Positions 44,974 to 56,578 of a stretch of DNA of 64,000 nucleotides are shown here, piece after piece (the first letter of the stretch is position 1; each line of letters opens with the position of its first letter). The position numbers were made by a program, and so were the translations under genes. The notes under the pieces are model-generated. The model saw only the letters and a program-made list of their open reading frames with translations, was not told where the DNA came from and searched no databases. The DNA is from Sesamum alatum (Eukaryota; Streptophyta; Magnoliopsida; Lamiales; Pedaliaceae): the NCBI GenBank assembly GCA_034509735.1, contig JACGWO010000005.1, positions 20,015,264 to 20,079,263 on the forward strand, given 5' to 3'.

Positions 44974-45580
44974 AAGGAAAAACTTAAAAGGTGGTTGCCG
45001 GCACTTATTTTATTTTATTTATTTATTTTTCTTACAAAAAATACTTATTTCTTAGCACTGATCACAACTTCATTCTTGACATGCGAATAATATATTTATA
45101 AATGTAAAAATTTAATTTTTTTATAATTGTGAAGTAATTAGATAAACAAGGTGGTGAAACTTAAACATAAAAGACTGTTATGAGTTTCTTTAAAAGATAG
45201 TCTGTTAGGTTTTCTGATCAAAGGACCTTATAAATTATATATTTTTTTAATGAGAAAATAATATTTTACGTCCAATATATATTTTAGGACCAATACACTT
45301 TTCCTCCAATCGATTACGGGATTATCATTAATGGTCCTATATCTTACAAAAATTTCCTTCTAGTCCTTTCATTAGGTTCCATTAGGTTTTTGACTTTTCG
45401 GCCAATTTTAGTCATGTTATTAGCACTTTAGTCCCATTAGTTACGGAATTCTCATTAATAGTCTCACAAGTTATAATATACATTACCTTTAGTAATTTCT
45501 AGTGTTTATTTAGTAGTACTATTTATTTACATCTTAATTAGTCGTGTTTCTAGTGTTTCCAAAAGACTTCTATAGATTAC
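44974..45580. other. intergenic DNA, no gene recognised
   Basis: AT-rich with no credible ORF. A GTCGTGTTTCTAGTGTTTCC stretch at 45541-45560 is the inverse of a similar one at about 46602-46621 inside the D remnant; the meaning is unknown. Confidence 0.45.
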
Positions 45581-46990
45581 TGAATGCACAATATCAGAAG
45601 AGGGTTCACAAGTTTAAGGACCTTTGGTAGGTTCGGGGAATTAGACTTGGAGTGGCGAACCAAACTACTGGTCACATTTCGATTAGATCGAAAGGGCGTG
45701 TATTTAGTGGGAGTGCCAATAATCTATTGGATTGGATGTAAAACGAAATCTGTAAGGTTATTGAATACACAAGAGCAAAAGAGGATTAACAAGTCTAAAA
45801 ACCTTTAGTAGGTTCGGGGTATTAGACTTGGAGTGGTGAATCAAACTGGTTACTTTTTTATTGGATCGAGAGGACATTTATTCAGTGGGAGGTCTTGAAT
45901 ATCCGAATGAGAATGTAATTCTCAAATCAATGTAATTCTTTTTGGAGAGACCATGGTTGAACGGTCTCTGATAAGAGAGAAATCAAACCTGGTTGGACTT
46001 TGTTTGGTCAGTGTTCCACTGAAGTTATCTTAACCCATTTAGATATAGACTTGAAAGTTGTCAGGTTGAGAAACATGGCACTTTATTAAAGTCATGATCT
46101 AGTTACCATATTGGATATGTTCTGGAAAGCCTTTATCCTACAAAGTTCTTGAGTATGTAGGATGGTCCTGCATACGCCAGGGAACTAGTGGGGATACAAA
46201 CTAGACTCGGTCTCTGGTTTGTACAGGTCTAATGCAAAATAATGCAAACATCATGTTATTTCCCACTGATTATATTCCAGTCCTCCTAGGGACGAACAGA
46301 ATACCTTAGATACCTGATGGATACAGGTTTCTAGATTCGACCGGTCAATTGGAGAATGATCCAAAGGACATACGGAGAAGCGATGTTGGACATCGGGATT
46401 AGATCAATGGCTTGGAGCCGCAGGATCCGTCTTGAAATACAAACTGGGTTTGAGATTTCACGCAATCGGAATAATCATTTTGACAAAATTATACGATGTA
46501 TGACTCGGTCAATAATGAGCATTAGGGTTAGTGGGAGTATGGTTGTGTTCCAACTGTTAAGTGTGTAACGTCTTATTCATTTGTAATTTAATTAAAATAT
46601 TTGAAAACACTAGAAACACGAGTATTGTTCACGCAATTCTCCATGAAAGGAATTGGATTCCTATTCATAGGGCCAAGCTGTCCAAAACTTAGTCACGATT
46701 GACTAATGAGGAAGCTTAGATGTGTTTAACATTCCCTACGTCTTTGTTGTACGCAACATGGTATGTTGTTCGATGGACAAGAGCCTAATGTTGTTTATGC
46801 ATCGTACATAACAATGGATATCGGGTGTGTACAGACGAGGAAGTAGACAACACTTGAGAGTTGTCTTTAATACCTGAATAAGGATTAGAGAAGTGTTCTC
46901 GATGCACAGTTTATGGACAATTAATTCTAGAAGGCTACAACGATACTAGCTTCTAGAATCATGTCAATATTAATCAGTTTCAATAATTAT
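45581..46990 (+). pseudogene. Ty1/copia element D, highly degraded integrase-RT-RNase H
   Basis: No long ORF remains, but aligning by eye to elements A and C shows a collinear polyprotein. Integrase core FGRFGELDLEW, FRLDRKGVYLVG (cf. FGRFKEYRLEV, RSDRGGEYLSG) appears twice, 180 bp apart. Then come an integrase end with GKPLSYKVLEYVGW and SGDTN, the RT N-terminus QRTYGEAMLDIGI, and HFDKIIRC. Near 46630 an STQFSMK-like DNA match follows. RMLDIPY and the RNase H region extend to about 46960. Large gaps, stops and frameshifts are everywhere. It is much older than A or C. Confidence 0.7.
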
Positions 46991-47044
46991 GTATGTTCAG
47001 ACTTAATGGTGAATGTGGTAGTTATTAGCTTCGTATAAGCCCCG

Positions 47045-48945
47045 AGACGTTAAACGTAGTAGAAATTAAAATTTTAATTAGAAAACAATATTATAATTAG
47101 CGATCAAATCACCCGTCTCGTTGCTATTACGATGTGGATCTCATACATAAAAGGACGTCAATTGAATAGTTAAGATAACAATCCTTTCTTGCTCTCCGGG
47201 TGATGTTGATTACTTGCTTTCTCAAGAACGGTCTTATCTTAAAAATGGTGGAACGTCAAGACGGTATTGTTGTTCACAGTAGGAACACAAGTGTCTTCCC
47301 TCTAAAGCTAGTCCACACCACCTATGATGGAATCACCCTCAAACCTATGCTAGTAGGTATTGGAGGATTAAGGTAGATCAACTATTGATCTATGGAGAAA
47401 TCAAGGGAATTCTTTTCTTTTGGAGATGAGAAATGAACATAAGACCAAGGCTAAAGTGAAGCTAGACTTTCTAGATTTGAAAGAGAGAAAATCTAAGAGC
47501 TAGAGAGCAAAAGGAAAGCAAGAGTTTTTGTATCTTTGTATGTAAGAATATGGTATATGAATATCTTGCTTTGTACCCCTTTTATAGGCATTTCCTTTGC
47601 ACTAGATATAATGAATGTAGACAAGGCCTTTTGTCTTGCTCTTAGAACACTTGTCTTCTTCATAGACAAGTTCTAGCATGACTCATCTTTTCTCCTTTTA
47701 CACTTGTCTTCTTTATAGACAAGCTTTAGCATGACTCATATTTTCTCCTTTTACACTTGTCTTCTTTATAGAGAAGCTTTAGAATGACTCATAAATCTTC
47801 TTCATCTAAAGATGAAAACAAGTCATGTCTATGTTCAATGAATCTTCTCTTGTGGGTTTGGGCTATGGTCTTGGGCTTTATCTTAATTCCTAATTGGACT
47901 AAGTCCCATTAGAATTAATTCCCAACTAATTATTTAGCCCATGATATTTAATTTTTTAATTAAATATAAGCCCAAATCAATTAATCTAATTAATTAATTT
48001 TCAAGCTCAAATAGATTCATCTTAATTAATTTATCACAAGTCTTACTTAATCAAATTAATGCTTGTGAATTTAGACTCCAAATTAAATAATCATATTATT
48101 TAATATTCCCATGAAATGAAATCATTTCAATCAATTAATTTACCTCCTTAAATTAATTGATTTATTCTCCATAATTAATTCCAATAATCCCATCATGGAT
48201 TTGTGTGTGACCCTTTAGGTTCACTATTCAGCTAGACTTGGGCTTGTATCATATATAAAATTTAATTAGCAACTTACTTGTATTAGATTAATTAGATCTT
48301 ATCATAATTAATCATCCTCAATTAACTCCCTAATTGGAGGGTACCTGTCACCATGGGTGGCCATCTAGCAATGGTGCATGGCACTAGAGAATATGTGAAT
48401 TATTGCGTGAACTTGTAAGCTACGCGTACCATGCAAATACGGTCCCTCCGCTACTAACCTCCCGATCAAAGTCTAGGGCATGGAATTAGTTACCGGTTCC
48501 CATTATCGACTTTGATGTCTATGTATCAACTCTTCAAGTTATGCTTTCAATTTATCAATATAGGAAAAATCCTTTCTCCTATTTGATCAATAGCCATGGC
48601 CATGGGCTTCGAGGAACGCATAATGTAGAGAACATAGGAGGTTCGTTATCATCTCATGATAAGTAACAGATCCTATCTTGGAACTCACCAACCTCCATGC
48701 ATGCTTCAACTATGTCTGAAACGTGACCGTATAGTGATCCAGGATGACACCTGAGACCACATTTTACATGATCAAGTCATAGCCGTCTTATGCATAAGGT
48801 TACTGTGGAACCTCAAGTCTAAGGACTAGTTAGTGCATTATCGTAGCCTAGGAGTTCTAGTCATACGGATCATGCCATATAAGGCTTCCATATGACAACT
48901 CCTGTGAGTGAATTCAGTGAACTTGATAACTCTTTATCAAGCACC
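47045..48945 (-). repeat. LTR E, related copia LTR, truncated
   Basis: A reverse-oriented LTR of the A/B/C type. It has the same series of boxes: TCCACACCACC near 47312, GTGTGTGACCCTTTAGGTTCA at 48203, CCATGGGTGGCCATCTAGCA at 48351, CAGATCCTATCTTGGAA at 48668, and AAGGCTTCCATATGAC. It lacks the terminal ...CTATTCTAACA end because element A starts at 48946. The left edge is approximate. No internal region belongs to it in the window. Confidence 0.7.
47647..47800. repeat. 53-bp tandem repeat in LTR E, about 2.9 copies
   Basis: Units start at 47647, 47700 and 47753 with ACACTTGTCTTCTT, followed by ATAGACAAG and TAGCATGACTCAT. Seen directly. Confidence 0.93.
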
Positions 48946-50919
48946 TGAAAGAATATGTGGATCGTTCCGGGAAAATTGCGCGAATGCGGAAGCGCGGTAT
49001 AAAATAAAAAATGCGGAATTTAAAACATGCTTTTAAATTAAAGGACACGTTTCAAGGGGTGTGCCCTTGAAATTTCCCGGGTGTTCGGTGTATCACATGA
49101 ATAAACAACATACAATAATCATGGAGGCCATAGGGTTGAAAATTAAAAGGGACGAAAATCATAAAACGAGACCTACCCGTTGTTGTTTTCGTCTTCAACA
49201 GCTACACGCGTTGTTCCCCGTTTTGCACCAAGATCTCGTTCTTGAGACCCTCCAAATCGTGACACACGATCCACCCACGTATCTTGCACGTCGTGCTAGC
49301 AACGAACAAGTATGTAATTTTATTGGAGTGCATGAATCAACAACACGTTATGAATTAACGGTATTGATTCATCAATGTTCTAATGTTCCAAGAACAAAGA
49401 ACAAGAAAATGACTTTCTTGCTAAGAGAGAGAGGGGGCGGACGAGAGGAGAGGAGAGGGAGAGTGTGTGTGGTGTGTGTGTTGGAATTTCATCATCCTTC
49501 AAAAGGTGCAAGGCTAGGGGTTTATATAGAGGAGGAGTTTAATCCTCTTTAAACTCCAACTCTTTAGAAGCTTAATTTGACTAGGATTTTACCTAGTCAA
49601 AGTAGAATTTGACCTTGTCAAATTCAATCCTAGCCTTTCATCTCTCCCATTAAATCTCAACCATTAATTTAATTTAATGGAATATTTAAATCCTATTAAA
49701 TATTCCAAAAGGCCAAATAAATATAATAAATGAATATTAATATTTATTCTAGGCCCATTAAATTAATTCCCTTAATAAATCCAATTTATTAATTTAATTC
49801 CCTTTATCAAATAGAAGGAATTAATTCTCCAAGAAAATATAGGACCCGATTAAATCCAATTTAATCATTCCTTTACTCCAACATTTAATTCCAAATTAAG
49901 TACTAAGTGTGTGTGGATAGTGTGTGACTCTTTAGGTTTACCTTTCAGCCAGACTTGGTCGGATTCCTAGAATCCGTCCGTTACCATGGGTGGCCATCTA
50001 GCAACGGTCCATGGCACTAGAGACTAGGTGAAATATTCGGGGATGAACATTTAGGCTCTAACAGTATACTTGTCCTTCTGTCTTCGGTCTCATCACTTAG
50101 GTCTAGGGCACGGAAAATGGAGGTACCCATTTTGGACTTAAGTGTCGGTTTGTCCTTATTAAACGCCGCAAGGGAAACCTTCCCTTCTGTTCAATTACTG
50201 TGGCCACAGATTTTATGGACAAGACACAGAGCATACATGAGACTCAACTGTCAATGCCTTTTGACAGGAGACAGATCCTTTCTTGGAAACTACTGTCACT
50301 CTGTGCACCAGAGCTGCACTAGACATCGCTTATGACTACTCAAGAGTATTTTGGCAATCTCTCACCATATCTAAGATACAGACCTAATGTACAGGTAAAC
50401 TCAGCAGTTCCTCAAGTCAAAGGACTTGACCTGTACCGTTGGAACCGGGAATACACGTCATACCTTGCTGACCATACTCAAGGTCCTCCGTAAGATGGTT
50501 CCCGCGAGTCACCTCAGTCAGCTGCTTCCTAGCATGCTAACCCACTAACACTGCTTAGACGACCTTCGTCACCGTCGATGAAATACGACAGCAGATGCTT
50601 AGTGCAAGTCTCAAGGGGAATCTCGGTACCCATTTTCGAGATTTCTTGACTTGGAGATTTCCGGACTGATTCGGTAAGACTGATTTCATGGACCTTCCTC
50701 CAAGCGTAGTCCCAGTCCCCAAAATCGATTCTCAGTCTGTGGGCTTTGTTTGCGTAGTGAACAGATATGTAATAGCAGATATAAGTGAACGTAAACAAAG
50801 TGTTGCCATATGAATTTTCACTTCTTTATTCATAAATGATTTATCAAACACCTGAAATTGTCTAGACATAGATTACATATTCCCGCCAAAATTGGCTTAC
50901 ATGGTCACCTATTCTAACA
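48946..50919 (-). repeat. element A 3' LTR (1974 bp)
   Basis: On the reverse strand it starts TGTTAGAATAGGTGACC and ends ACATATTCTTTCA. The conserved boxes lie at 49910-50045 (CCATGGGTGGCCATCTAGC at 49985) and 50220-50300. The 163-codon plus-strand ORF (49061-49552) crosses LTR sequence and has no domain. Confidence 0.9.
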
Positions 50920-50933
50920 ATCTCCCACTTGAC
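50920..50933 (-). other. element A polypurine tract
   Basis: The reverse strand reads GTCAAGTGGGAGAT directly before the 3' LTR, identical to the tract of element C. Confidence 0.9.
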
Positions 50934-50935
50934 CT

Positions 50936-51382
50936 TTAAAGCCAATCGCCCATATGTCTAATCCCCATCTTCTCAAGATGTTGCGTATGAGCGCTCTGCG
51001 ACATAGGCTTTATCAACGGATCTGCTGTGTTGTCTGCTGAGTTGACTCGGTCCATCCGAACGTCACCTCTTCCTACCATTTCTCTAAGAAGATGGTAGCG
51101 TCTAAGAATGTGTTTGGAACGGTGATGAGATCTCGGTTCCTTTGCTTGCGCTATTGCACCGTTGTTATCACAGAAGATGACAACAGGCTCGGCGATGCTA
51201 GGCACCACACTCAACTCTTGGATGTAGTTTCTCATCCAAACCGCTTCCTTAGCAGCTTCTGAAGCTGCTATGTATACAGCCTCTGTAGTGGAGTCAGCAG
51301 TGGTTGCTTGCTTTGAACCTTTTCAAGCCACTACTCCTCCATTGAGCTTGAATACGTAACCCGATTGAGACTTGGTATCATC
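50936..51382 (-). pseudogene. element A RNase H, C-terminal part
   Basis: RNase H of the copia polyprotein. On the reverse strand it reads TKSQSGYVFKLNGGVV, a stop, then KGSKQATTADSTTEAVYIAA. The open part (50936-51235) follows with MRNYIQELSVVPSIAEPVVI, FCDNNGAIAQAKEP, RYHLLREMVGRGDV and ending in GDWL. The reading is cut at 51382 by element C and continues at 61264; across the joined TCATC the residues read QSDDDDTKS, as expected. Confidence 0.92.
51378..51382. repeat. 5-bp target-site duplication (left), element C
   Basis: TCATC precedes C's 5' LTR and is repeated at 61264-61268 after its 3' LTR. Confidence 0.95.
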
Positions 51383-52315
51383 TTTTGAAATAGGTGACCA
51401 GAAAGCCAATAGGTTTGGCAATTTGTAACATATCCGACAACTTGATGTGAATGTAATATTATTATGTGATGAATAAGATGAGTGTTCGTCACCAATGGTA
51501 CCTTCTTTGTTGCGCTCATCTTACATTCGTTAAAATGGTGTTTAACTTATATCGCAACAAAGCCCACAGACCATGGATAACAACTCGTGCAGTTGGGCCA
51601 CGCATTGGATGGTGGTCATGAAACCAACTGATTAAGAGTTGGGTTTGAAACGTTCCAAGTCGAGGACCTCGAGACAGGGCATCGAGAGTCCTATTGAGAC
51701 TTGCGTCAAGAGTCGTGTTCATTGGATGAGTGTCGTGTTTCATCGGCGACAGGCGTGGGACGCCTACACGATCTTGATGGGTTGGTCGACTGGGGTCGAG
51801 CCGACTGGACTGACTCGCGGGGATCATCATATGGAAGCCTTGGAGGCTTGGTCGGTATGATTGGTTTTCCCCGATTCCGATGGTACGGGAGTAATCCTCA
51901 GACTTGAGGGATCATGGCAGTCGCGTGCACAGGACGGCTGTATCTTGGATCTGGCGAGAGGTAATCATTCTGTAAGATGATTATCATAAGCCTTGTCCAG
52001 TGCAGTCAGAATGTGTAGCGAGGACGGTGGATTCCAAGAAGAGGATCCGTCCCCTGTCAGTATGTGACAGAGGTATCTCCTATGCACTCGGAGACACGTT
52101 CATGCTGTTTGAAGCTGTGGCCACAGTGGTTGGTCGAACAGGGAATGGTTTCCTGTGTCGACACAATGAAGCATACGTGGTCTCGAGTATTAATCATAGA
52201 TGCCTAGTCAAGGATGGGAACCGACGCCTAATTCCATACCCTAGACTAAGGCCGGGAGACGGTAGACGGAAGGATCGTACCCGTACGGAATCGGCGCCTA
52301 AATGTTCACGCCAAT

Positions 52316-52440
52316 TCACCTAGTCTCTAGTGCCATGGACCGTTGCTAGACGGCCACCCATGGTAAACGGGCCCTTGTGGGACACGGGCCCAAGTCTAGC
52401 TGAGGGTGAACCTAAAGGGTCACACACAAATCACCGAGGA
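52316..52440 (+). promoter_or_regulatory. conserved LTR boxes shared by A, B, C and E
   Basis: Box 1 (52316-52364) includes CTCTAGTGCCATGGACC and GGCCACCCATGG. Box 2 (about 52388-52432) includes CAAGTCTAGCTGAGGGTGAA and GGGTCACACAC. Both are found in the same order and spacing class in B (37860-38034), E (48200-48400) and A (49910-50032), and again in C's 3' LTR (59969-60085). Sequence between and around the boxes is diverged. Their place upstream of the TATA-like box suggests a U3 regulatory role, which is inference. Confidence 0.7.
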
Positions 52441-53020
52441 GGTTAAGAGATCGACTTGGAGTCAATCTCGAAGGATAAAATAAGTAATTGGATTACTTAA
52501 GGGAAAGTCCATTGGATGGACGGGCCGATATTGTATCGGGCTTTCATTTAATCGGTAAATTGGATTTTTCGATTAAATATGGAAAGTTGAGATGTTGAGA
52601 CGTTGGATCTTTTAATTGGATTAAGAGATCAACGGGAATAATTTAAGTGGACATTAAATTGGATTTAATATTGGGTTCGTCGTAATTGGATTACGATAAA
52701 ACCCGGTCTGTTAAATTATACCCGAAGGAGAAATAATTCCTAATTTGGAATGGGAAGAAGTTGGACTTCTTTCCTTAATCAAACATGGCCGACACGCTCC
52801 CTTGGAGGAAGCAAAATCAGCCATGTTTCATGCTAGGTGGTATGTTGACTTATCTCTTTTGGAAAGAGACAAATCAACTCCAATCAAGCTCTTCCCTTTT
52901 GGTATGATTTGATCATACCATAAATTTTGATAAGCTTGATTGAAGAATTAATGGTGATTGATTGGAATGAATCTAGACATCCTTGGATGAACCTAGACAC
53001 ATTCCAATAATCACATTAAT

Positions 53021-53034
53021 TATGTATATATATT
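53021..53034 (+). promoter_or_regulatory. candidate TATA box of element C LTR
   Basis: TATGTATATATATTAG lies about 1.64 kb into the LTR, followed by a CT-rich leader-like stretch (53107-53150). It is identical in the 3' LTR. Transcription start is inferred only. Confidence 0.4.
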
Positions 53035-53193
53035 AGAATATACAACACCAAGCATAAGTAATTCATTATTCATCTTCTTCTAGGAAAAAGAGAAGACAAA
53101 AATCCTCTCCTCTCTCTCAAAATTTCGTGCTCCCCCCCTCTCTTACACTTGTGTTGTTCACTTGATTTTGAATCAAGAAGAAGAACAAAGTAA

Positions 53194-53233
53194 GTTTAAG
53201 AGAACACTAATTCATAGTGTTCTTCTCTTAAAC
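53194..53233 (+). other. hairpin in element C LTR
   Basis: GTTTAAGAGAACACTA pairs with TAGTGTTCTTCTCTTAAAC around a short ATTCA loop, with a 3-nt bulge. The 3' LTR has the same hairpin at 60845-60884. It lies downstream of the TATA-like box, so it should be in the RNA. Confidence 0.7.
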
Positions 53234-53616
53234 CGATTCCTTCCTAAATCCGTTCTTTTCTAGCAATAAGAACGTGTGTTTCTTCCGGTGTGGTGTGGAT
53301 CACCTTTGGAGAATCCATACGTTTGGATTTCGTGAGCATTCCGGAGAAGGAACAATGCTAGTAGCCGGGAGCATACGCTAAACAATCAAAGGTAACGATT
53401 TATTACGCTTTGATTGATTTCATTTGTATATCTATGCCCTATGTGTTTAAAATATATGTTTTAATATTTTACACATCCTACATCGAACGCCCGGTTGAGC
53501 ACCCAAGGGTACACCCCTTGGGATTCGCGTATTTTGAATTTGATTTAAATTTACGCACAATTTCTCGCTTTCTCGCTTCCGCTCGCGCTCCCGGGCGGAT
53601 CCGCTTGTCCTTCAAG

Positions 53617-53628
53617 TGGTATCAGAGC
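53617..53628 (+). other. element C primer-binding site
   Basis: TGGTATCAGAGC, complementary to initiator Met-tRNA, two bases after the LTR end. Confidence 0.95.
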
Positions 53629-55466
53629 CCGGTTCGATGTAAGGGGCATAGATCTATGTGTTTGGTATGATCTACTTGCTTTTAAAACGGCTTTATTGGC
53701 ATGTTAGATTACATAAATATATGAATAATATGATGATTCAATTGTTTGGATTTAATGGACTTTTGGCATGTTTAATTTTGTTAGATTGGATCTAAAATTG
53801 CATGCTTATTTTCAGAATAATATTAATGTTATTGTGCTGAAACAGTTTTGAAAAAAAAAAAAAAAAATTTTGGTCGGGCCGGCAGTGGCCGCCTGCGCGC
53901 GCGCCATGTGCGCGGACGCTGCGCACAGGCGCGCGCGCGCTGTGCGCAGCCGGCTGAGGGCCAGTGCGCGGCACAGAGGCTTGCTGCCTGAGCGCGCGCA
54001 CGCTGCCCTGTGCGCGCGGCTGGCCGGCTAGCACAACGGCTGGGCCGTTTTGTGCCGTTTTTCGACTTTTTCCTGAAAGTTTAATTTTCTGTATTTTCTG
54101 CACGATATTCTGAAAATATGTTAATTTTGCATTTTTGATTTTGGGATAATTGGATTATTCCTTGAATTAAATTTGCTTAATTAATTTGGGATTAATACAT
54201 GCATTGGATGCATTGTGTAAAATGTCCATTAAATTTGAAATTTGAATTTTGTATATTATTTATATGTTTATGCTTTTGTGATGTTGGACATCAGTTGGAT
54301 ATTTGGAATATCCATTGGTTTTATTGCATGATTATTTGGAATAATTATGTTATATGTGAGTTGATGGAATCAACATGGGATGATCACAAAGCCCTAGACC
54401 TTGTGTATGGATGAATGAATGTTTATTTATTTTCTGTTGGGTGGGGCCTGCGTGCCTCTTGTTTTTGGGACTATCATCTCCCGTATTTTCAGCCTCATGA
54501 TGTTAAGGCTTGTTTTCTTTATTACCGATGTATTACTTTCAGTTGTAATGAGAGTAGATAGGATTGATGAGGTTTCAATTTTAACAAGCAATTGGAGTCG
54601 GAGACCCCAAGGAGGAGCATCAAGGCGTGAAACAAGAGCACTACAAGGCCTATTGGAATGACACTGGGTATATTACTATTGTAATAATTTAGGACCACCC
54701 TAGACAGACCATAGACTCACTGCGGGCTCAGTGGGTCGCATAGGTTGGGCTTGTGATCATCCTAACAGGGGTATGCTATGTTTTCTGCATGCGGCGTATT
54801 TATTTATCGCTTTAAATATTGGATATTTATGCATGCTAAAACACAATAATGTGATGAGGTCTCGGTCATACACAAACTCTCATTTGGTTGGACCAAATTA
54901 AATATTAGGCCCAGAACGGACTTGGATCAAAATGGTATTTTGGTATGTCCGAGCCTTCCATCCACAACAATGTGGTGAGGAAGCTACTACTACCCAAGTG
55001 TGGTCTCACGAGTCGTGGCACACTTGGAATAGGGGAAAGCTGCACTATTGTTGTGAACAAAAAGACTGCGCTCGCTGTTTCCCTGTCTCACGAGTCGTGG
55101 GGGGCGACAGTTTGAGGCATGATTTGGTTGATGGGTCGGGCCCAACACTGAGTAACATGGTTCGCTTGGAGTCCTCGGGACCATGTGAATAGGTGAGGCA
55201 AAATATCTTGGGAATCTCATTGGATGAGAATGATATTGGATATCTCCCACAAGGTCTTCTTCATGTGAATCGTAAAAGCGGGGCATGGAGATTAGCTTGT
55301 GGATCCCAAGCCCACTAGGAAATGGTTTTTCGAAACTCCGCTTGAGAGTGGCGGATTTTCGTATAAATAGTGGGAGGGTTAAAGACTAAAAGACCAAGTC
55401 TTCAACTTGAACAATAATATTACCATCATCTGCTAATTTCTGCTTTACATTTTCATTAATGTAGAT
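53629..55466 (+). other. element C long leader
   Basis: About 1.84 kb between primer site and gag without a recognisable gene; several short ORFs lack motifs. It is collinear in parts with B's leader. Contents in order: an AT-rich start, a poly-A stretch, a GC island (53877-54045), an AT-rich middle, then less AT-rich sequence before gag. Confidence 0.75.
53877..54045 (+). other. GC-rich island in element C leader
   Basis: About 170 bp of dense CpG and alternating GC (GCGCGCGCGC near 53930, CTGCGCGCGCGCC), against a strongly AT-rich background. It can form several GC-rich stem-loops and alternating purine-pyrimidine tracts. It has the same relative position as B's island. Confidence 0.9.
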
Positions 55467-56310
55467 ATGTCTAAGAACCCGTTAACCATGATTCTTGAGA
55501 CTAACAAATTCAACGGAACGAACTACTCGGACTGGCTGAGAAACCTGAGGATCGTCCTCGGTTTCGAGAACCAAGGCTACGTCTTAGACGAGCCGCCACC
55601 GAGCGACTTACCGGAGGGGTCCACGCCTGAAGAACGTTTGACGTTCGAGAAATGGCATGAGGACAACCGGAAAGTACGCAGTATCATACTGGCTTCAATG
55701 TCTAACGACATCCAGAAGCAGTATGAGAGGCTGGACAATGTCTCCGCCATAATGCTCCGCATGAACGAGGTTTATGCGGTTCCGGATAGGCATATTAGAT
55801 ATGCCGCCACAAAAGCATTCTTTGGCACAAAGCTCGCTGAAGGAGCATCTGTACAGAGTCATGGGGTCAAGATGCTCTCCCTAGTGGAGAAACTCGAGGA
55901 CCTTAAAGCTGGGCTTAACAATGACACGTACATTGACGTGATCCTCCAGTCGCTTCCTCCATCCTATGACCCGTTTGTTGTAAACTACAACATGAACGGA
56001 CTTGAGAAGTCTATTCATGAGTTGATCAACATGCTGGTCCAATACGAGGCAACGACCCACAAATCGGCGCCGACGGTATTGATAGGAGAGGCTTCAACCT
56101 CCAAGGCGAATGGCAAGAGGACCGGACGCTGGAAGAGGAAAAAGGGCAAAGGGAAGACGGTTGCGGCCCCTGCTCGCGCTCCGGGGGTCCCTGTTGCTCC
56201 GGTTGGACCGAGCAAAGGAAAGGGAAGACTCGTGGTTCTCAGCAGTCCAAGGCAAATGATGTCTGCATACATTGCCAAGGGAAAGGGCATTGGAAGATGG
56301 AGTGCCCACA
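55467..56310 (+). pseudogene. element C gag with zinc knuckle
   Basis: Gag forms the virus-like particle. The ATG at 55467 begins MSKNPLTMILETNKFNGTNY, then SDWLRNLRIVLGF. The UBN2-type core includes IILASMSNDIQKQYERLDNV, AAFFGTKLAEGASVQSHG-like sequence, and ILQSLPPSYDPFVVNYNMNG. A basic Lys/Arg/Gly stretch follows (residues about 210-235). A one-base shift at about 56225 puts the knuckle CIHCQGKGHWKMEC (56264-56305) in the protease frame. Without it the gag would be about 280 residues plus the knuckle. The start is chosen because B's gag begins at the same place. Confidence 0.92.
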
Positions 56311-56569
56311 ACTCCTCTCCAACCCAGGTGTGTTTGTGGTTGAAGTTAATATGATTACTAATTCTGCTTCATGGGTATTGGATACCGGGTGTGGTGCTCA
56401 CATCTGCAATGATCTGCAGGCACTGCAAAGAAGCAGAAGGCTAACCAAGGATGAGATGATCCTGAGGCTAGGCGATGGCAAGGCCGTTGCTGCGGAGGCC
56501 GTAGGATCACTAGAGTTAGCCATTAGTAGTCATTTTACTGAACTACTGTTTCTATGTACCCTAACATGA
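56311..56569 (+). pseudogene. element C aspartic protease
   Basis: Shares the frame of the zinc knuckle. The active site is SWVLDTGCGAHICND (about 56370-56415), followed by LGDGKAVAAEAVGSLELAIS. A frameshift at about 56545 breaks the link to the next segment (VPNMIKNIVSIPVLDKEGYE in another frame). The same DTGCGAHICND is seen in element A at the window's right edge. Confidence 0.88.
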
Positions 56570-56578
56570 TTAAAAACA

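Larger units (their letters stand above)
51383..53614 (+). repeat. element C 5' LTR (2232 bp)
   Basis: It starts TTTTGAAATAGGTGACC, with two changes from the TGTTGGAATAGGTGACC of the 3' copy, so the canonical TG start is mutated. It ends GATCCGCTTGTCCTTCA. Shared boxes lie at 51828-51860 (AAGCCTTGGAGGCTT), about 52025 and 52316-52440. There is a TATA-like box at 53021 and a hairpin at 53194. Confidence 0.95.

Noticed and set aside
45541..46621. A TIR transposon bounded by GTGTTTCTAGTGTTT inverted pair
   Set aside because: The copia D polyprotein runs collinearly through the right 'end' at 46621, so the pair is not a convincing element boundary.
49061..49552. 163-codon plus-strand ORF
   Set aside because: It lies within element A's LTR antisense to the element and carries no recognisable domain; the related LTRs do not keep it open.
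54932..55192. ORFs in element C leader
   Set aside because: The matching part of B's leader does not preserve the frame, so it is treated as non-coding leader.
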